Made by a program: the position numbers and the translations under genes. The notes beneath the pieces were generated by a model, which was given only the letters and a program-made list of their open reading frames with translations, was not told the DNA's origin and made no database searches. From NCBI RefSeq assembly GCF_024218795.1, contig NZ_CP100400.1:1178001-1242000 (forward strand): DNA of 64,000 nt, given 5' to 3'. The stretch is from Halorussus aquaticus (GTDB lineage Archaea; Halobacteriota; Halobacteria; Halobacteriales; Haladaptataceae). Shown here piece after piece: positions 26,074 through 34,933 of this stretch. Numbering within the stretch: position 1 is the stretch's first letter; each line of letters begins with the position of its first letter.

Positions 26074-28017
26074 GTGACCCGAGGCGGCGGACCCGGAGAC
26101 GGGGTCGGCGGGGACGCGTCCGAAGACGATGTCGGCGTGGACGCGACTGCAGACGGAAGTCGTGAGGCGCTCGCGGACGGGAGTGGCGACGCCGCCGAAC
26201 GCGCCGACCGCTCCGGAACGCCCCGCTCCGCCGACCCTCGCGGGACGCCGCGCCGGGCCGCATCGGCCCGGTGGTTCGAACGTCACGCCATCGGTCTCCT
26301 CGGAGTCGCGACTGCGCTCGTCCTCGCGGTCGTCTTCTACTATCCGGTCCTCACGGTGTTCGCCGACGCGGTCCGGGTCGGCGGCGAGTGGACCCCGGAC
26401 GTGGTCGCCGACGTGCTGACCGACCCGTTCTACTTCGGCGCGCTCGCGCCGGTTTTCGCCGGGGAGTTCGGCGACGTGGCGGCGGTCGCCGCCGACACGC
26501 CCCTCGGCCTGTTCGGGTTCACCGCGTATCAGGCGCTCCTCTCGACGATAGCGAGCGTCCTGCTCGGCCTGCCCGGTGCCTACGTCCTCTCGCGCTACGA
26601 GTTCCCCGGCAGGCGGACGCTCCGGTCGCTGACCATCCTCCCGTTCGTGATGCCCTCCATCATGGTCGCCATCGGCTTCGTCGCCTTCTTCGGCACGAAC
26701 GGCCCGCTGAACGACCTGCTCGCGGCGCTCGGGGTCGGCCGCGTGAACCTGCTGTTCACGCTCGAAGCCATCGTGGTCGCCCACGCCTTCTACAACGCGC
26801 CGCTGGTCGCCCGCGTCACGACGGCGGCGTGGGAGAGCGTGGACGCCCGGATGGTCGAGACCGCTCGGTCGCTCGGCGCGAACCCGTGGCGCGCGTTCCG
26901 GGACGTGCTGGCCCCACAACTCCTGCCCGCGGTGCTGACGGGCGCGCTCCTGACGTTCGTCTTCACGTTCATGTCGTTCCCCATCGTGCTGGCGCTCGGC
27001 GGGTTCCGACTCGCTACGGTCGAGGTGTGGGTCTACTCGCTGGTGCAGGAGTTGGAGTACGCAGAGGCCGCGACGCTCGCGGTGGCAGAGACCGTCGTCT
27101 CGCTGGCGCTGACCTACGCCTACCTCCGGTACGAGGCGCGCCAGTCGGGCGGCGGCCGGGCCGCGAACCCGCCGCCCCGCAAGCGACTCCTCCCCGAGTC
27201 GCCCTCGGCGCTCGCCGCGCTCGAACGCGCGGGCGTCGTCGCCTACGCGCTCGTGGTCGCCGTGGTGTTCGTCGGCCCGATAGCGACCATGGTGACCGAG
27301 AGCCTGACCGGTCCGAACGGTATCACCCTCCAGTACTACCAGTTCCTCGTCCAGCGACAGGTCGAGGGGGCGTCGTTCCAGACCAAACCCGGCGTCGCGG
27401 TCCGCAACTCCCTCCTGTTCGGCGTCGCCGCCCTGCTGGTCGCGCTCCCGATGGGCGTCACCGTCTCGGTCCTCACCTCGCGGGGCGGCGAGCGCGGCAG
27501 ACTCGCGGACGCCGCGGCGATGGCCCCGCTCGCGGTCAGCGGCGTCGTCGTCGGTCTCGGGATGCTCCGGGGTCTCGTCTTCGGCGTCGAACTGTTCGGC
27601 CACCGCCTGCAGGTCACCGGTCCGGTCGCCATCGTCGCGGCCCACGCCGTCGCGGCCTACCCCTTCGTGGTCCGGAACGTCTCGCCCCTGCTGGCGGGCG
27701 TGGACCGCTCGGTCGTGGAGTCGGCGCGGGCGCTCGGCGCGACCCGCGTCCGGGCGTTGCTCGACGTGGAACTGCCACTCGTGGCGTCCGGCGTCGCGGC
27801 CGGGGCCGCCTTCGCCTTCGCAATCAGCATCGGCGAGTTCGATTCGACGGTGATTTTGGCCACCGGGAGCAGTAGCTACACGATGCCAGTCGCCGTCGAG
27901 CGCTACATCGGCAACCGTACTCTCGGTCCGGCCACCGCGATGGGGACGGTCCTGCTCGTCGTCACCAGCCTCAGTTTCGTCGTCGTGGACCGACTCGGTG
28001 GGAGGTGGGAGGCGTGA
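26074..28017 (+). CDS. thiP: Thiamine-type ABC permease, two fused halves (ThiP-like)
   Basis: This 647-aa protein is two six-helix binding-protein-dependent permease units in one chain, as in ThiP and FbpB. Each half carries an EAA loop that docks on the ATPase: VETARSLGANPWRAFRDVLAPQ and VESARALGATRVRALLDVELPL. The N-terminus has a long disordered Asp/Gly/Arg-rich extension (about residues 1-68) before the first helix (IGLLGVATALVLAVVFYYPV), unusual for the family. Part of that extension is encoded by a perfect inverted repeat (26253-26271). The start is a GTG, 7 nt after the binding-protein stop. The 3' end enters a repeat region before the ATPase gene. Confidence 0.88.
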   Translation: MTRGGGPGDGVGGDASEDDVGVDATADGSREALADGSGDAAERADRSGTPRSADPRGTPRRAASARWFERHAIGLLGVATALVLAVVFYYPVLTVFADAVRVGGEWTPDVVADVLTDPFYFGALAPVFAGEFGDVAAVAADTPLGLFGFTAYQALLSTIASVLLGLPGAYVLSRYEFPGRRTLRSLTILPFVMPSIMVAIGFVAFFGTNGPLNDLLAALGVGRVNLLFTLEAIVVAHAFYNAPLVARVTTAAWESVDARMVETARSLGANPWRAFRDVLAPQLLPAVLTGALLTFVFTFMSFPIVLALGGFRLATVEVWVYSLVQELEYAEAATLAVAETVVSLALTYAYLRYEARQSGGGRAANPPPRKRLLPESPSALAALERAGVVAYALVVAVVFVGPIATMVTESLTGPNGITLQYYQFLVQRQVEGASFQTKPGVAVRNSLLFGVAALLVALPMGVTVSVLTSRGGERGRLADAAAMAPLAVSGVVVGLGMLRGLVFGVELFGHRLQVTGPVAIVAAHAVAAYPFVVRNVSPLLAGVDRSVVESARALGATRVRALLDVELPLVASGVAAGAAFAFAISIGEFDSTVILATGSSSYTMPVAVERYIGNRTLGPATAMGTVLLVVTSLSFVVVDRLGGRWEA

Positions 28018-28138
28018 GACGCTCCCCGAGCGCCGAAGGCCTCCGGAGTCGTGGGAGGCGTGAGACGGTCGGTACGACCGTCGAAGGTCTCCCGAAGCGA
28101 GGCGGCGCAAGCCACGAACGCCGCCGGAGGTGGGAGCC
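28005..28138 (+). repeat. Imperfect tandem repeats between thiP and the ATPase gene
   Basis: The 17-mer GTGGGAGGCGTGAGACG occurs at 28005-28021, spanning the thiP stop codon, and again exactly at 28051-28067. A degenerate partial copy (GAGGTGGGAGCCGTGAC) occurs at 28127-28143, spanning the ATPase start. Each full unit is about 46 nt: the 17-mer, a small hairpin with a 3-nt loop (CGCTC-CCC-GAGCG in unit 1; GACGGTCG-GTA-CGACCGTC in unit 2), then a CGAAGG-Y-CTCC stretch. It looks like a duplicated stop/start junction that has pushed two once-overlapping genes 121 nt apart. Confidence 0.65.
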
Positions 28139-29215
28139 GTGACTGACCTGCGATTGGACGGCATCTCGAAGTCGTTCGACGGCGTGACCGCCCTGCGGGA
28201 CGTGAGCCTCGACGTGGACGACGGCGAGTTCTTCACGCTCGTCGGTCCCTCGGGGTGCGGGAAGACGACCACGCTCAGAGCCATCGCCGGGTTCGAGTCG
28301 CCCGACGAGGGCGAGGTCCGATTCGGCGGGCGGGAGATGACCGGCGTTCCCCCGGAGGACCGCGACGTGGGCATCGTCTTCCAGAACTACGCGCTGTTCT
28401 CGCACATGACCGTGGGCGAGAACGTCGGCTACGGCCTGCGATTCCGGGAGCCACCCGGCGGGCAGTCGAAGGCGGCCCGCGTGGCCGACCTGCTCGAACT
28501 GGTGGACCTGCCGGGGTTCGAGGACCGCGCCCCGGGCGAACTCTCGGGCGGACAGCGCCAGCGCGTCGCGCTGGCGCGGGCGCTCGCGCCCGGCCCGGAC
28601 GTCCTCCTGCTCGACGAACCGATGAGCGCGCTCGACGCCAGACTCCGCCAGACCCTCCGGACGCAGGTCAAGGCCATCCAGTCGGAGTTGGGGATTACGA
28701 CCGTCTACGTCACCCACGATCAGGAGGAGGCCCTCGCGGTGAGCGACAGGGTCGCGGTGATGAACGACGGCCGCGTCGAGCAGGTCGGTCGGCCCGAGGA
28801 CGTGTACCGCCGCCCGGACACCCGGTTCGTCGCCGAGTTCCTCGGCGAGAACAACGTCTTCGCGGGCGAGACCGACGACGGAGCGGTCCGCGTCGGCGGG
28901 GCCTCCTTCCACCTCGGCCTCGACGCCCCGGACGGGCGCGAGGTCGTCTTCTGCGTCCGCCCGGAGCATCTGGTCCGCGACGCCAATCGAAACGCCTTCG
29001 AGGCGAACGTGGAGACCGTCGAGTTCCTCGGCGAGTCGTTCCGCGTGCATCTGGACTGGCGGGGCCGGGACGTGACCCTCCGGATGGCCGAGCGACCCGA
29101 AGCCGAACGCCTGCTGGTCGGGTTCGACCCCGAGGACGCACACGTCGTTTCAGGAAGTAGGCAGGAACGCGAGGTTATCGACGGGGCTTCCGATAGCACC
29201 TCCGAACCGTCGTAA
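28139..29215 (+). CDS. ABC importer ATPase for the thiamine-type system
   Basis: The nucleotide-binding subunit has Walker A GPSGCGKTT, Q loop FQNYALF, signature LSGGQRQRVALARAL, Walker B DVLLLDEPMSALD and switch His in YVTHDQEEAL. After about residue 235 there is a regulatory C-terminal TOBE/MOI-type domain (FLGENNVFAGE...VFCVRPEHLV...VEFLGESFRVHLDW), making it longer than bacterial ThiQ and more like PotA/FbpC. I chose the GTG at 28139 because GGAGG (28126-28130) lies 8 nt before it; an in-frame GTG at 28130 would bury that site. It works with the genes at 24921 and 26074. Confidence 0.9.
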   Translation: MTDLRLDGISKSFDGVTALRDVSLDVDDGEFFTLVGPSGCGKTTTLRAIAGFESPDEGEVRFGGREMTGVPPEDRDVGIVFQNYALFSHMTVGENVGYGLRFREPPGGQSKAARVADLLELVDLPGFEDRAPGELSGGQRQRVALARALAPGPDVLLLDEPMSALDARLRQTLRTQVKAIQSELGITTVYVTHDQEEALAVSDRVAVMNDGRVEQVGRPEDVYRRPDTRFVAEFLGENNVFAGETDDGAVRVGGASFHLGLDAPDGREVVFCVRPEHLVRDANRNAFEANVETVEFLGESFRVHLDWRGRDVTLRMAERPEAERLLVGFDPEDAHVVSGSRQEREVIDGASDSTSEPS

Positions 29216-29277
29216 ACTTCTAACGAGTTTTATCAGGTTCAACTACGTTTACTAATAATGCCCCTTAAGCGGAGAGC

Positions 29278-30255
29278 GTGACCAACCCCGACGAAGCGCT
29301 CGGAGACGACGCGGCACGCGCACAGGACCTCGACGAGGACGTGTCGTTAGAGACGGAGGTCGAAGAGATAGAGCAGAACGTCCAGGCCGACGCCGACTAC
29401 GACCGGGAAGCGGCCAGCGAGATACAGACCTCACTCGCGGAACTGCAGGATTCCTCGGAGAGCATCGCCGAACGCACCCACGAGATTACCGCACTCGCTC
29501 GGGAGCAGTCCCAAGGGATGTCACAGGTCTCGGAGGAAGTCTCCGACCTGAGCGCCGCAGTCGAGGAGATAGCGTCCTCCTCCGAGGAGGTCGCGAGCGC
29601 CAGTAAGGAGGCCAACCGACAGGCCGAACAGGGACAGGAGGCCGCCGCCGAGGCGGGCGAGACGATGGCCGAGATACAGGAGGCCGCCGAGAGCGTGACG
29701 CAGGACGTCCAGACCATCCGCGAGAGCGTCCGGGAGATAGACGCCATCATCGACGTCATCAACGACATCGCCGAGCAGACCAACCTGCTCGCGCTCAACG
29801 CCAACATCGAGGCCGCTCGCGCCAGCGACGGCGGCGACGGCTTCGCGGTCGTGGCGGACGAGATCAAGGACCTCGCGGAGGAGTCACAGGAGCAGGCCGA
29901 CGAAATCGAGACGAAGGTCGACGAGATTCAGTCCAACACCGAGAACGCGGTCGAGAGTCTCGAAGAGAGCAACTCGCGCATCGACGAGGGAATCGAGACC
30001 GTCGAGTCGGCCGTCGGGAGCCTCGACGAAATCGCCGTCTCGGTCCGCGAAGTGGACCAAGGTATCGAGGAAGTCGCGTCCGCCACCGACCAGCAGGCAG
30101 CGAGTACCGAGGAGATAGCCGCCATGGTCGACCAGACCACCGGCAACGCCGAGGACATCGCCGACCGCACCGACAGCATCGCCGCCCAACTCGACGACCA
30201 GACCGACCAAGTGTCCGACATCAACCGACAGGTAGACGAACTCGTCGAGGACTGA
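29278..30255 (+). CDS. Soluble methyl-accepting chemotaxis-type transducer
   Basis: This 325-aa protein is almost entirely coiled coil with no membrane helix. The hairpin tip that binds CheA/CheW is intact: EIDAIIDVINDIAEQTNLLALNANIEAARA (roughly residues 155-184). The flanking heptads are rich in Glu/Ala/Ser with EE/QQ pairs fitting methylation helices (EEIASSSEEVASAS, ATDQQAASTEEIAA). The short N-terminal part (about 1-40) is acidic and has no recognisable sensor domain. It probably reads an internal signal or a partner protein. The start is a GTG at 29278; an A/T-rich promoter stretch (TTTACTAATAATG, 29248-29260) lies just upstream. Confidence 0.9.
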   Translation: MTNPDEALGDDAARAQDLDEDVSLETEVEEIEQNVQADADYDREAASEIQTSLAELQDSSESIAERTHEITALAREQSQGMSQVSEEVSDLSAAVEEIASSSEEVASASKEANRQAEQGQEAAAEAGETMAEIQEAAESVTQDVQTIRESVREIDAIIDVINDIAEQTNLLALNANIEAARASDGGDGFAVVADEIKDLAEESQEQADEIETKVDEIQSNTENAVESLEESNSRIDEGIETVESAVGSLDEIAVSVREVDQGIEEVASATDQQAASTEEIAAMVDQTTGNAEDIADRTDSIAAQLDDQTDQVSDINRQVDELVED

Positions 30256-30272
30256 CCGGAGTACGAACGGGG

Positions 30273-30512
30273 TTAGCTTTCGGCGGAATCACTGTCGCGG
30301 GGGAAGCAGTTCGTGCAGTCGTCGTAGAAGACCGTCTGGCGCGGCGTGAGTTTCCGCCACTCGGCGTCGTCCCGGTGGAGGAACGCGCGACACGCGGGTT
30401 CGTCGCCGGTCTCGTCGGGCCGGTGGCGCTTCTTCGTGGTCGGCGACGGACTGACGACGTAGTACCCCTCGGCGTCTCCGACGCCGTCGCGCGTGTCGCG
30501 TTCCGCGCTCAT
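30273..30512 (-). CDS. Small haloarchaeal protein (79 aa)
   Basis: From the Met at 30512 (MSAERDTRDGVG) the product is soluble. It has a YYVVSPSPTTKKRHRP stretch, then PACRAFLHRDDAEWRKL, a TPRQTVFYDDCTNCFP segment with a C-x-x-C pair, and an acidic end. The lone CxxC plus an earlier Cys could bind a metal, but one ligand would be missing. Its start overlaps the stop of the 55-aa gene upstream by 4 nt (TGATG-type overlap), so the two are translationally coupled. I do not recognise a family. Confidence 0.6.
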   Translation of the reverse strand: MSAERDTRDGVGDAEGYYVVSPSPTTKKRHRPDETGDEPACRAFLHRDDAEWRKLTPRQTVFYDDCTNCFPRDSDSAES

Positions 30513-30676
30513 CGCCAGTCCTCCAGTTCGACGGTACTCGCCGGTGGGGCGTTTATCCACTCGTGGCTCTCGTCGGGGTTGTACAGGACGAGTTCCGGGT
30601 TCCCGTCGCTGTTGGTACGCTCGTACGCCTCGATTCGGTCGGGGGTGTCGTCGGTCGGGGTGGCGCGTGGCTTCAT
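30509..30676 (-). CDS. Tiny haloarchaeal protein (55 aa)
   Basis: Translation of the minus strand from the ATG at 30676 gives a 55-aa product. It has a DRIEAYERTNSDGNPELVLYN core followed by a Trp-Ile-Asn-Ala-Pro-Pro segment and an ELEDWR end, stopping at 30509 within the next gene's start. The pattern 'Y....g..elVLYd..n...WI.a...v.l' resembles the many tiny haloarchaeal proteins of the VLYD-x2-NP-x-AWI type. That resemblance, the ATGA-type overlap and the haloarchaeal codon choice support it as real. Function is unknown. Confidence 0.6.
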   Translation of the reverse strand: MKPRATPTDDTPDRIEAYERTNSDGNPELVLYNPDESHEWINAPPASTVELEDWR

Positions 30677-30815
30677 GGTCGAGTCCCTCCCGTCTGAACG
30701 GGACGACTGAGTTACGAATTGTCGTCTCGTGGGGTTAAAAGCGAGCCATGGGCGCGGTGAAAGTGAAACTGGACGAGGCGGCCGACTGCGAGTACGCGAG
30801 AAGCGGTCGGACTCC

Positions 30816-33173
30816 CTACTCCCGCCCGCGCCAGAACCGCTCCAGTCCGAGCGACAGCATGTCGGGACTCACGGGTTGGAACTCCTCGCGCTCGGTCTCG
30901 GGGAAGTACTTCCGGACGCTGTCCCACGAGTCGCGGGCGTAGCGCGAGTCCACGAGGACGCGGACGCCGACCTCCTCCGGGCCGCGAATCACCCGGCCGA
31001 GCGCCTGCCGGGCCTTCCTGACGGCGGGGACCGTGAGCGCGTACTCGAAGCCGTCGCCGAACGCGCGGTCGTAGGCCGTGCGGACCGCCTTGGTCCGTGG
31101 GCTGGCGGTGTTGATGATGGGGACGCCACAGACCACCGCGGCGTGGAGTTTGTCGCCCTCGTAGTCGACGCCCTCGGTGAGCGTCCCCCGGAGACTCGTC
31201 ACCAGTACCTTGCCGTCGCCGCCGAAGAACTCGGCCTTGAGGTCCTCGGTCACGTCGTCGTCGGTACTCGCGTCCAGCAGGACCGCCTTCTCGACGCGCG
31301 GGTTCTCCCGGAGGGTCTCGGCGGCCCACTCGGCCTCGGCGTAGTTGGGCATCCCGACGAGGACGTTGCCCGGCGTCTCGGTCGCCACCTCGCGGAGCGC
31401 GTCGGCGTACATCCGCCGGGCCTGTGTCTCCTCGCCCGGCGCGCCCCGGTTGTCGTAGGTGAACTTCGGGGCGTCCACCGCGAAGCTCTCGCGGTTCTCC
31501 TCGGGGAAGTTGAGGCCGTACGTCCGCTCGACGACCGGGCGGCCTTCCTCGCTCGCCATGTGGTTCAGGCCGGTCACCTCCTCGAACACGTCGATGGGTT
31601 CGAGGGTCGCGCTCATCAGGACGCCGCCGCCGAACTCCGCGAGCTGCTCGCCGATGGCGTCGCTGGGCACGCAGTTCTGCATGGCGAGGCTGGCGTTGTA
31701 CGCGCGCCGCCACGAGGTGTCGGGTTCCTTCTCGTTCCACGTGCGTTCGAGTTCTATCTCCCGGAAGTAGCGCTCGTGGTCGTTGCGGTACCACTCGCCG
31801 AGGACCCTGCCCGCGGCGGGGGCGGCGCGCTCTTTCTCCTCGTCCTCGGCCTCGTTCAGGATGCGCGCGACCACTGCGCCCACGGCCTCGGCCTTGACCC
31901 AGACGCCGTCGTGGTGGCCCGCCGACTCGGCCCACTCGGAAATCTCGTCGGGTTGGGGTTCCGTGGGGTCGCGCAGGGGAATCTCGTCGTCGGGCAGGTC
32001 GTGGAGGTTCGACTTCCAGCCCCGATGCTCGCGTTCGAGGTGGGCCGTGACCCGGCGATCCAATTCCTCGCGGAGGTCCCGGACGAAGTCGCGGGTCGCC
32101 TCGATGTCCGACAGCGACACGTCGCTGTCTTCGAGTTCGCCCCGGACGAGGTCTGCGTCGGCGGTCGTGTGGGTCTCCTTGTCGCCGTCGAACTTGACGG
32201 GCTGGATGACTCGCGTGAGTTCCGACTCGGCGTCTCGCAGCGTCTTGTCGCCCACCGCGTCGCTCACGAGGTCCCGGACGCGGGGTTCCAGCATGTGGGC
32301 CTCGTCGCAGACGACGAACGTGGAGTCGTCCAGCAGCGCCCCCGTGAACCCGCCGGTCGTCACGGGGTCGAAGGCGTGGTAGTAGTTGCCGACGACGACC
32401 TCGGCGTGGCCCAGTATCGCGCCCATCATCGAGTGAGGGCAGGTGCCGTGCTGGACCGAGAGCGAGACCAACTCCTCGGTGTCGATGTGTCCCATCCCGT
32501 CGAAGTCGAAGGGGACCGCCTCCACGGGGTCGCCGTCCTCAGGCACGTCTTCGAGGAACTGGGCGTAGAAGGGGCAGTACTCCACGCCGTCGTACTCGGG
32601 CATCTCCGGCGGGTAGGGCGTCGGTTCCCCCGCCGTTTCGAGGTACGACGCCGCGGCCCGGCCCTGCGCGCCGGAGTCGGCCAGTCCGGTCTGCTGGCTC
32701 CGGGCGCGCGAGACGAGGTTCTCCGCGGTGGTCGAACCGCCCTCCCCGGTTATCGCGCGGGTGTCCTCCCGGAGCGACTCGCACCGCTCGTAGACGTTGC
32801 CGTCGTCGATGCCGCCCGCGTTCTCTCGGTTGTAGGGGCAGACGTCGGCCTTCCCGACGAGGGTCAGTCCGGTCACGGGGTCCCAGTCGTCCGGCAGGTT
32901 CGAGTTGATGGTCCGGAGGTCCGTCTCGAACTGCCGGAGTTGCTGTTTGACGCTGGTGAGGACGACCACCCGCTCGTAGTCGCTGTCCGGGTCGCGGACG
33001 AGGTGGATGCCCGCGGTCAGCGCCAGCATGGTCTTGCCAGTTCCGCAGGCACCTTCCACGACCGTGAACCCGCCCTCCCCGGCGGTGTCGATGGCCGTCT
33101 CGATGCCGTCCACCTGCTCGTCGTAGGGGTCCGGGTGACCGAACACGTCGCGCCACGAATCGCTGGACGTCAC
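30816..33173 (-). CDS. XPD/Rad3-like ATP-dependent DNA helicase
   Basis: This 785-aa superfamily 2 helicase has Walker A GACGTGKTMLAL, DEAH box VCDEAHMLEP, motif III-like MSATLEP and motif VI QALGRVIRGPEE. Four cysteines are suitable for the XPD-type 4Fe-4S cluster (DVCPYN, ERCESL, EYCPFY, GTCPHS), although they are spread over a longer insert than in crenarchaeal XPD. Such enzymes unwind DNA 5'-3' in repair. I start at the GTG at 33173 (VTSSDSWRDVFGHPDPYDEQ), which begins at the Q-motif region. The frame is open further upstream with an Arg-rich, non-protein-like leader. It stands alone between small genes and the Usp gene. Confidence 0.88.
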   Translation of the reverse strand: MTSSDSWRDVFGHPDPYDEQVDGIETAIDTAGEGGFTVVEGACGTGKTMLALTAGIHLVRDPDSDYERVVVLTSVKQQLRQFETDLRTINSNLPDDWDPVTGLTLVGKADVCPYNRENAGGIDDGNVYERCESLREDTRAITGEGGSTTAENLVSRARSQQTGLADSGAQGRAAASYLETAGEPTPYPPEMPEYDGVEYCPFYAQFLEDVPEDGDPVEAVPFDFDGMGHIDTEELVSLSVQHGTCPHSMMGAILGHAEVVVGNYYHAFDPVTTGGFTGALLDDSTFVVCDEAHMLEPRVRDLVSDAVGDKTLRDAESELTRVIQPVKFDGDKETHTTADADLVRGELEDSDVSLSDIEATRDFVRDLREELDRRVTAHLEREHRGWKSNLHDLPDDEIPLRDPTEPQPDEISEWAESAGHHDGVWVKAEAVGAVVARILNEAEDEEKERAAPAAGRVLGEWYRNDHERYFREIELERTWNEKEPDTSWRRAYNASLAMQNCVPSDAIGEQLAEFGGGVLMSATLEPIDVFEEVTGLNHMASEEGRPVVERTYGLNFPEENRESFAVDAPKFTYDNRGAPGEETQARRMYADALREVATETPGNVLVGMPNYAEAEWAAETLRENPRVEKAVLLDASTDDDVTEDLKAEFFGGDGKVLVTSLRGTLTEGVDYEGDKLHAAVVCGVPIINTASPRTKAVRTAYDRAFGDGFEYALTVPAVRKARQALGRVIRGPEEVGVRVLVDSRYARDSWDSVRKYFPETEREEFQPVSPDMLSLGLERFWRGRE

Positions 33174-33409
33174 TGGCCCGGGGTTGGTCGTCTTCGGGTT
33201 TGAACGTTTGGAATCGCGGAATCGAAGCGCCGAACCGCCCGCCCGGAACGCGCGCCGCCGACGGCGGTTCGGTGCTACGCTTCGACGGTTTCGGACCCGT
33301 TCGCCGGGCCTTCGACTCGTCGGAACGGTGTCAGTTCCGGGCAAGCCGGGGCAGTTCCGGGCGGATTGCGAAGCGAGGATTTTTGCCGGGCGGCCTCACA
33401 CGTACGCAC

Positions 33410-33865
33410 ATGACCGAACCGCCGCTCGAAGTCGATAGCGTCCTCGTCCCAGTCGACGGGAGCGACGAGTCGGCCGACGCCGTCGAGTACGCCGTCGCCG
33501 TCGCCGAAAAGTACGGCGCTTCGGTCCACGCGATGTACGTCCTCGGCGAGGAACTCGTCCGGAGCATCGAGAGCGGAGCGGTCGCCGAGGAGGACGTCGT
33601 CTCGGAGACCGAGACGTTTCTGGACCGCGTGCGGGACCTCGCGGCGGACTCCGACGTGAGCGTCTCCACTTCGAACGCGTACGGGTTCTCGACCGTCAGA
33701 AAGACCCAGCACCCCGGAAGCGCGGTCCTCGACGCCGCCGAGGACATCGACGCGGACTTCCTCGTCATCCCCCGCGAACCCCTCAGCGGCGAACCCGGGG
33801 AAGTGCTGGAGAAGGCCGCCGAGTACGTCCTGTTGTACGCGAGCCAGCCCGTACTGTCTGTTTAG
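33410..33865 (+). CDS. Universal stress protein (UspA) family, 151 aa
   Basis: This is a single Usp domain: VDSVLVPVDGSDESADAVEYAV (first strand and nucleotide-side Asp), ASVHAMYVL, and HPGSAVLDAAEDIDADFLVIP. The final ATP-binding loop is altered. The usual G-2x-G-9x-G-S/T reads here as REPLSGEPGEVLEKAAEYV, so nucleotide binding may be lost. It ends with the classic A-x-QPVLSV strand. A TATA-like GATTTTTG at 33378-33385 is centred 28 nt before the ATG, suggesting a leaderless transcript. A short direct repeat (CAGTTCCGGGC near 33330 and 33352) lies upstream of the promoter. Confidence 0.85.
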   Translation: MTEPPLEVDSVLVPVDGSDESADAVEYAVAVAEKYGASVHAMYVLGEELVRSIESGAVAEEDVVSETETFLDRVRDLAADSDVSVSTSNAYGFSTVRKTQHPGSAVLDAAEDIDADFLVIPREPLSGEPGEVLEKAAEYVLLYASQPVLSV

Positions 33866-33941
33866 GCCGTTCTACCGCGAGCGGACGAACGTGAGAGCGG
33901 AGCCAGAGGACCGGAACGAACAGTGCGAGCGAAAGGTCGTC

Positions 33942-34463
33942 TCACAACCGCAGCACCATCTCCAACTCGAAGCTCTCGGTGCCGTGGGTCTCGAATCCGA
34001 CCGACTCGTAGAGGTTGACGGCGGCGTGGTTCCAGCGTTCGACCGTCAGCCAGACCTGCTCCACGCCGTTGGCCTGTCCGTGACCCAACAGCGCCCGGAT
34101 GAGTCTCGACCCGGTGCCCGCGCGCTGGTACTCCTGATGCACGAAGATGGCGAGTTCGTAGGAGTCTTCGTCGGGGACTAGCGTGGCGTGGCCGACCGCT
34201 CGGTCGTCGTGCCACGCGACGACGTTCAGGCCCTCCAGCAGGTTCTCGAACCAGTCGCGGACCTGCGACTCCGTGGCTGGCGGGATGCCCTGCGCGCGGT
34301 CCGCGGGGTCGAAGTCGGTGTACATCTCCACGAGGGCCTCGAAGTCCCCGTCCTCGTACGGTCGGATCTCTATCTCGCGGTCCTCCTTGTCGGTGAACGA
34401 CACCGGCGGCTCCCGGAAGGAGTCGGCCTCCTCGTCGGGGTACTCGCGGTCCTCGCGAGTCAT
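33942..34463 (-). CDS. GNAT family N-acetyltransferase
   Basis: After an acidic leader (about residues 1-30) the protein shows the GNAT fold: IEIRPYEDGDFEALVEMY, VVAWHDDRAVGHATLVP, LAIFVHQEYQRAGTGSRLIRALLG with the acetyl-CoA pyrophosphate loop (YQRAGTGSRL), VEQVWLTVERWNHAAVNLYESVGF and the closing strand. The FVHQEYQR-x-G-x-G motif is canonical. The substrate (an amine on a small molecule or protein) cannot be inferred. Its ATG overlaps the stop of the upstream Usp-like gene (34460-34828) by 4 nt, so the two are co-translated. Confidence 0.9.
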   Translation of the reverse strand: MTREDREYPDEEADSFREPPVSFTDKEDREIEIRPYEDGDFEALVEMYTDFDPADRAQGIPPATESQVRDWFENLLEGLNVVAWHDDRAVGHATLVPDEDSYELAIFVHQEYQRAGTGSRLIRALLGHGQANGVEQVWLTVERWNHAAVNLYESVGFETHGTESFELEMVLRL

Positions 34464-34828
34464 CGTACCAGTTTGACGCTGACCGGGGAGTTCAGCAGGA
34501 CGAACTCCGAGATGTGGCCCAACTGTATCTTCCCCATCGGACTGCGCTGGCCGCCGCCGAGGACGATCTGGTCGAACCCTTCGCGTTCGGCGAGGTCCAC
34601 GAGCTGGCTTCCGGGGTCGCCCGAGAGGTGCCGGACCCCGGCGGTGAACTCGGCGGATTCGAGCGCGTCGAACACCGCCGATTCGATGGCCTCGGTATCG
34701 CGGTCGCTCTCGGGATTTTCGAGGATGACTACCGTCAGGTCGTCGCCCGTGGCCTTCGCGCGCTCTATGGTCTCGTCGAGGGCGCGGAGGGAGTCTTCGC
34801 TGCCGCCGATGCCGAGTAAGACGTTCAT
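34460..34828 (-). CDS. Universal stress protein-like, 122 aa
   Basis: This is a compact Usp domain starting MNVLLGIGGSEDSLRALDETI, with the strand TVVILENPES, HLSGDPGSQLVDLAEREGFDQIVLG and the loop GGGQRSPMGKIQLGHISEFVLLNSPV. That loop is close to the G-2x-G-9x-G-S nucleotide-binding pattern but has His where Ser is usual. It is shorter than the usual 140-150 aa, with compressed middle helices. The frame is open a further 1 kb upstream, antisense to the gene at 34934; only this part is protein-like. It is coupled to the GNAT gene downstream. Confidence 0.82.
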   Translation of the reverse strand: MNVLLGIGGSEDSLRALDETIERAKATGDDLTVVILENPESDRDTEAIESAVFDALESAEFTAGVRHLSGDPGSQLVDLAEREGFDQIVLGGGQRSPMGKIQLGHISEFVLLNSPVSVKLVR

Positions 34829-34933
34829 ACCTCCCCCAACCGGCCCCGGCGTCAAAACAGTTGTGTGGGCGCTACAGTGTGTGAACCACCGCCAGACGAC
34901 ACGCTTTTCCACCTCCACTCGTAACCCCGATTC

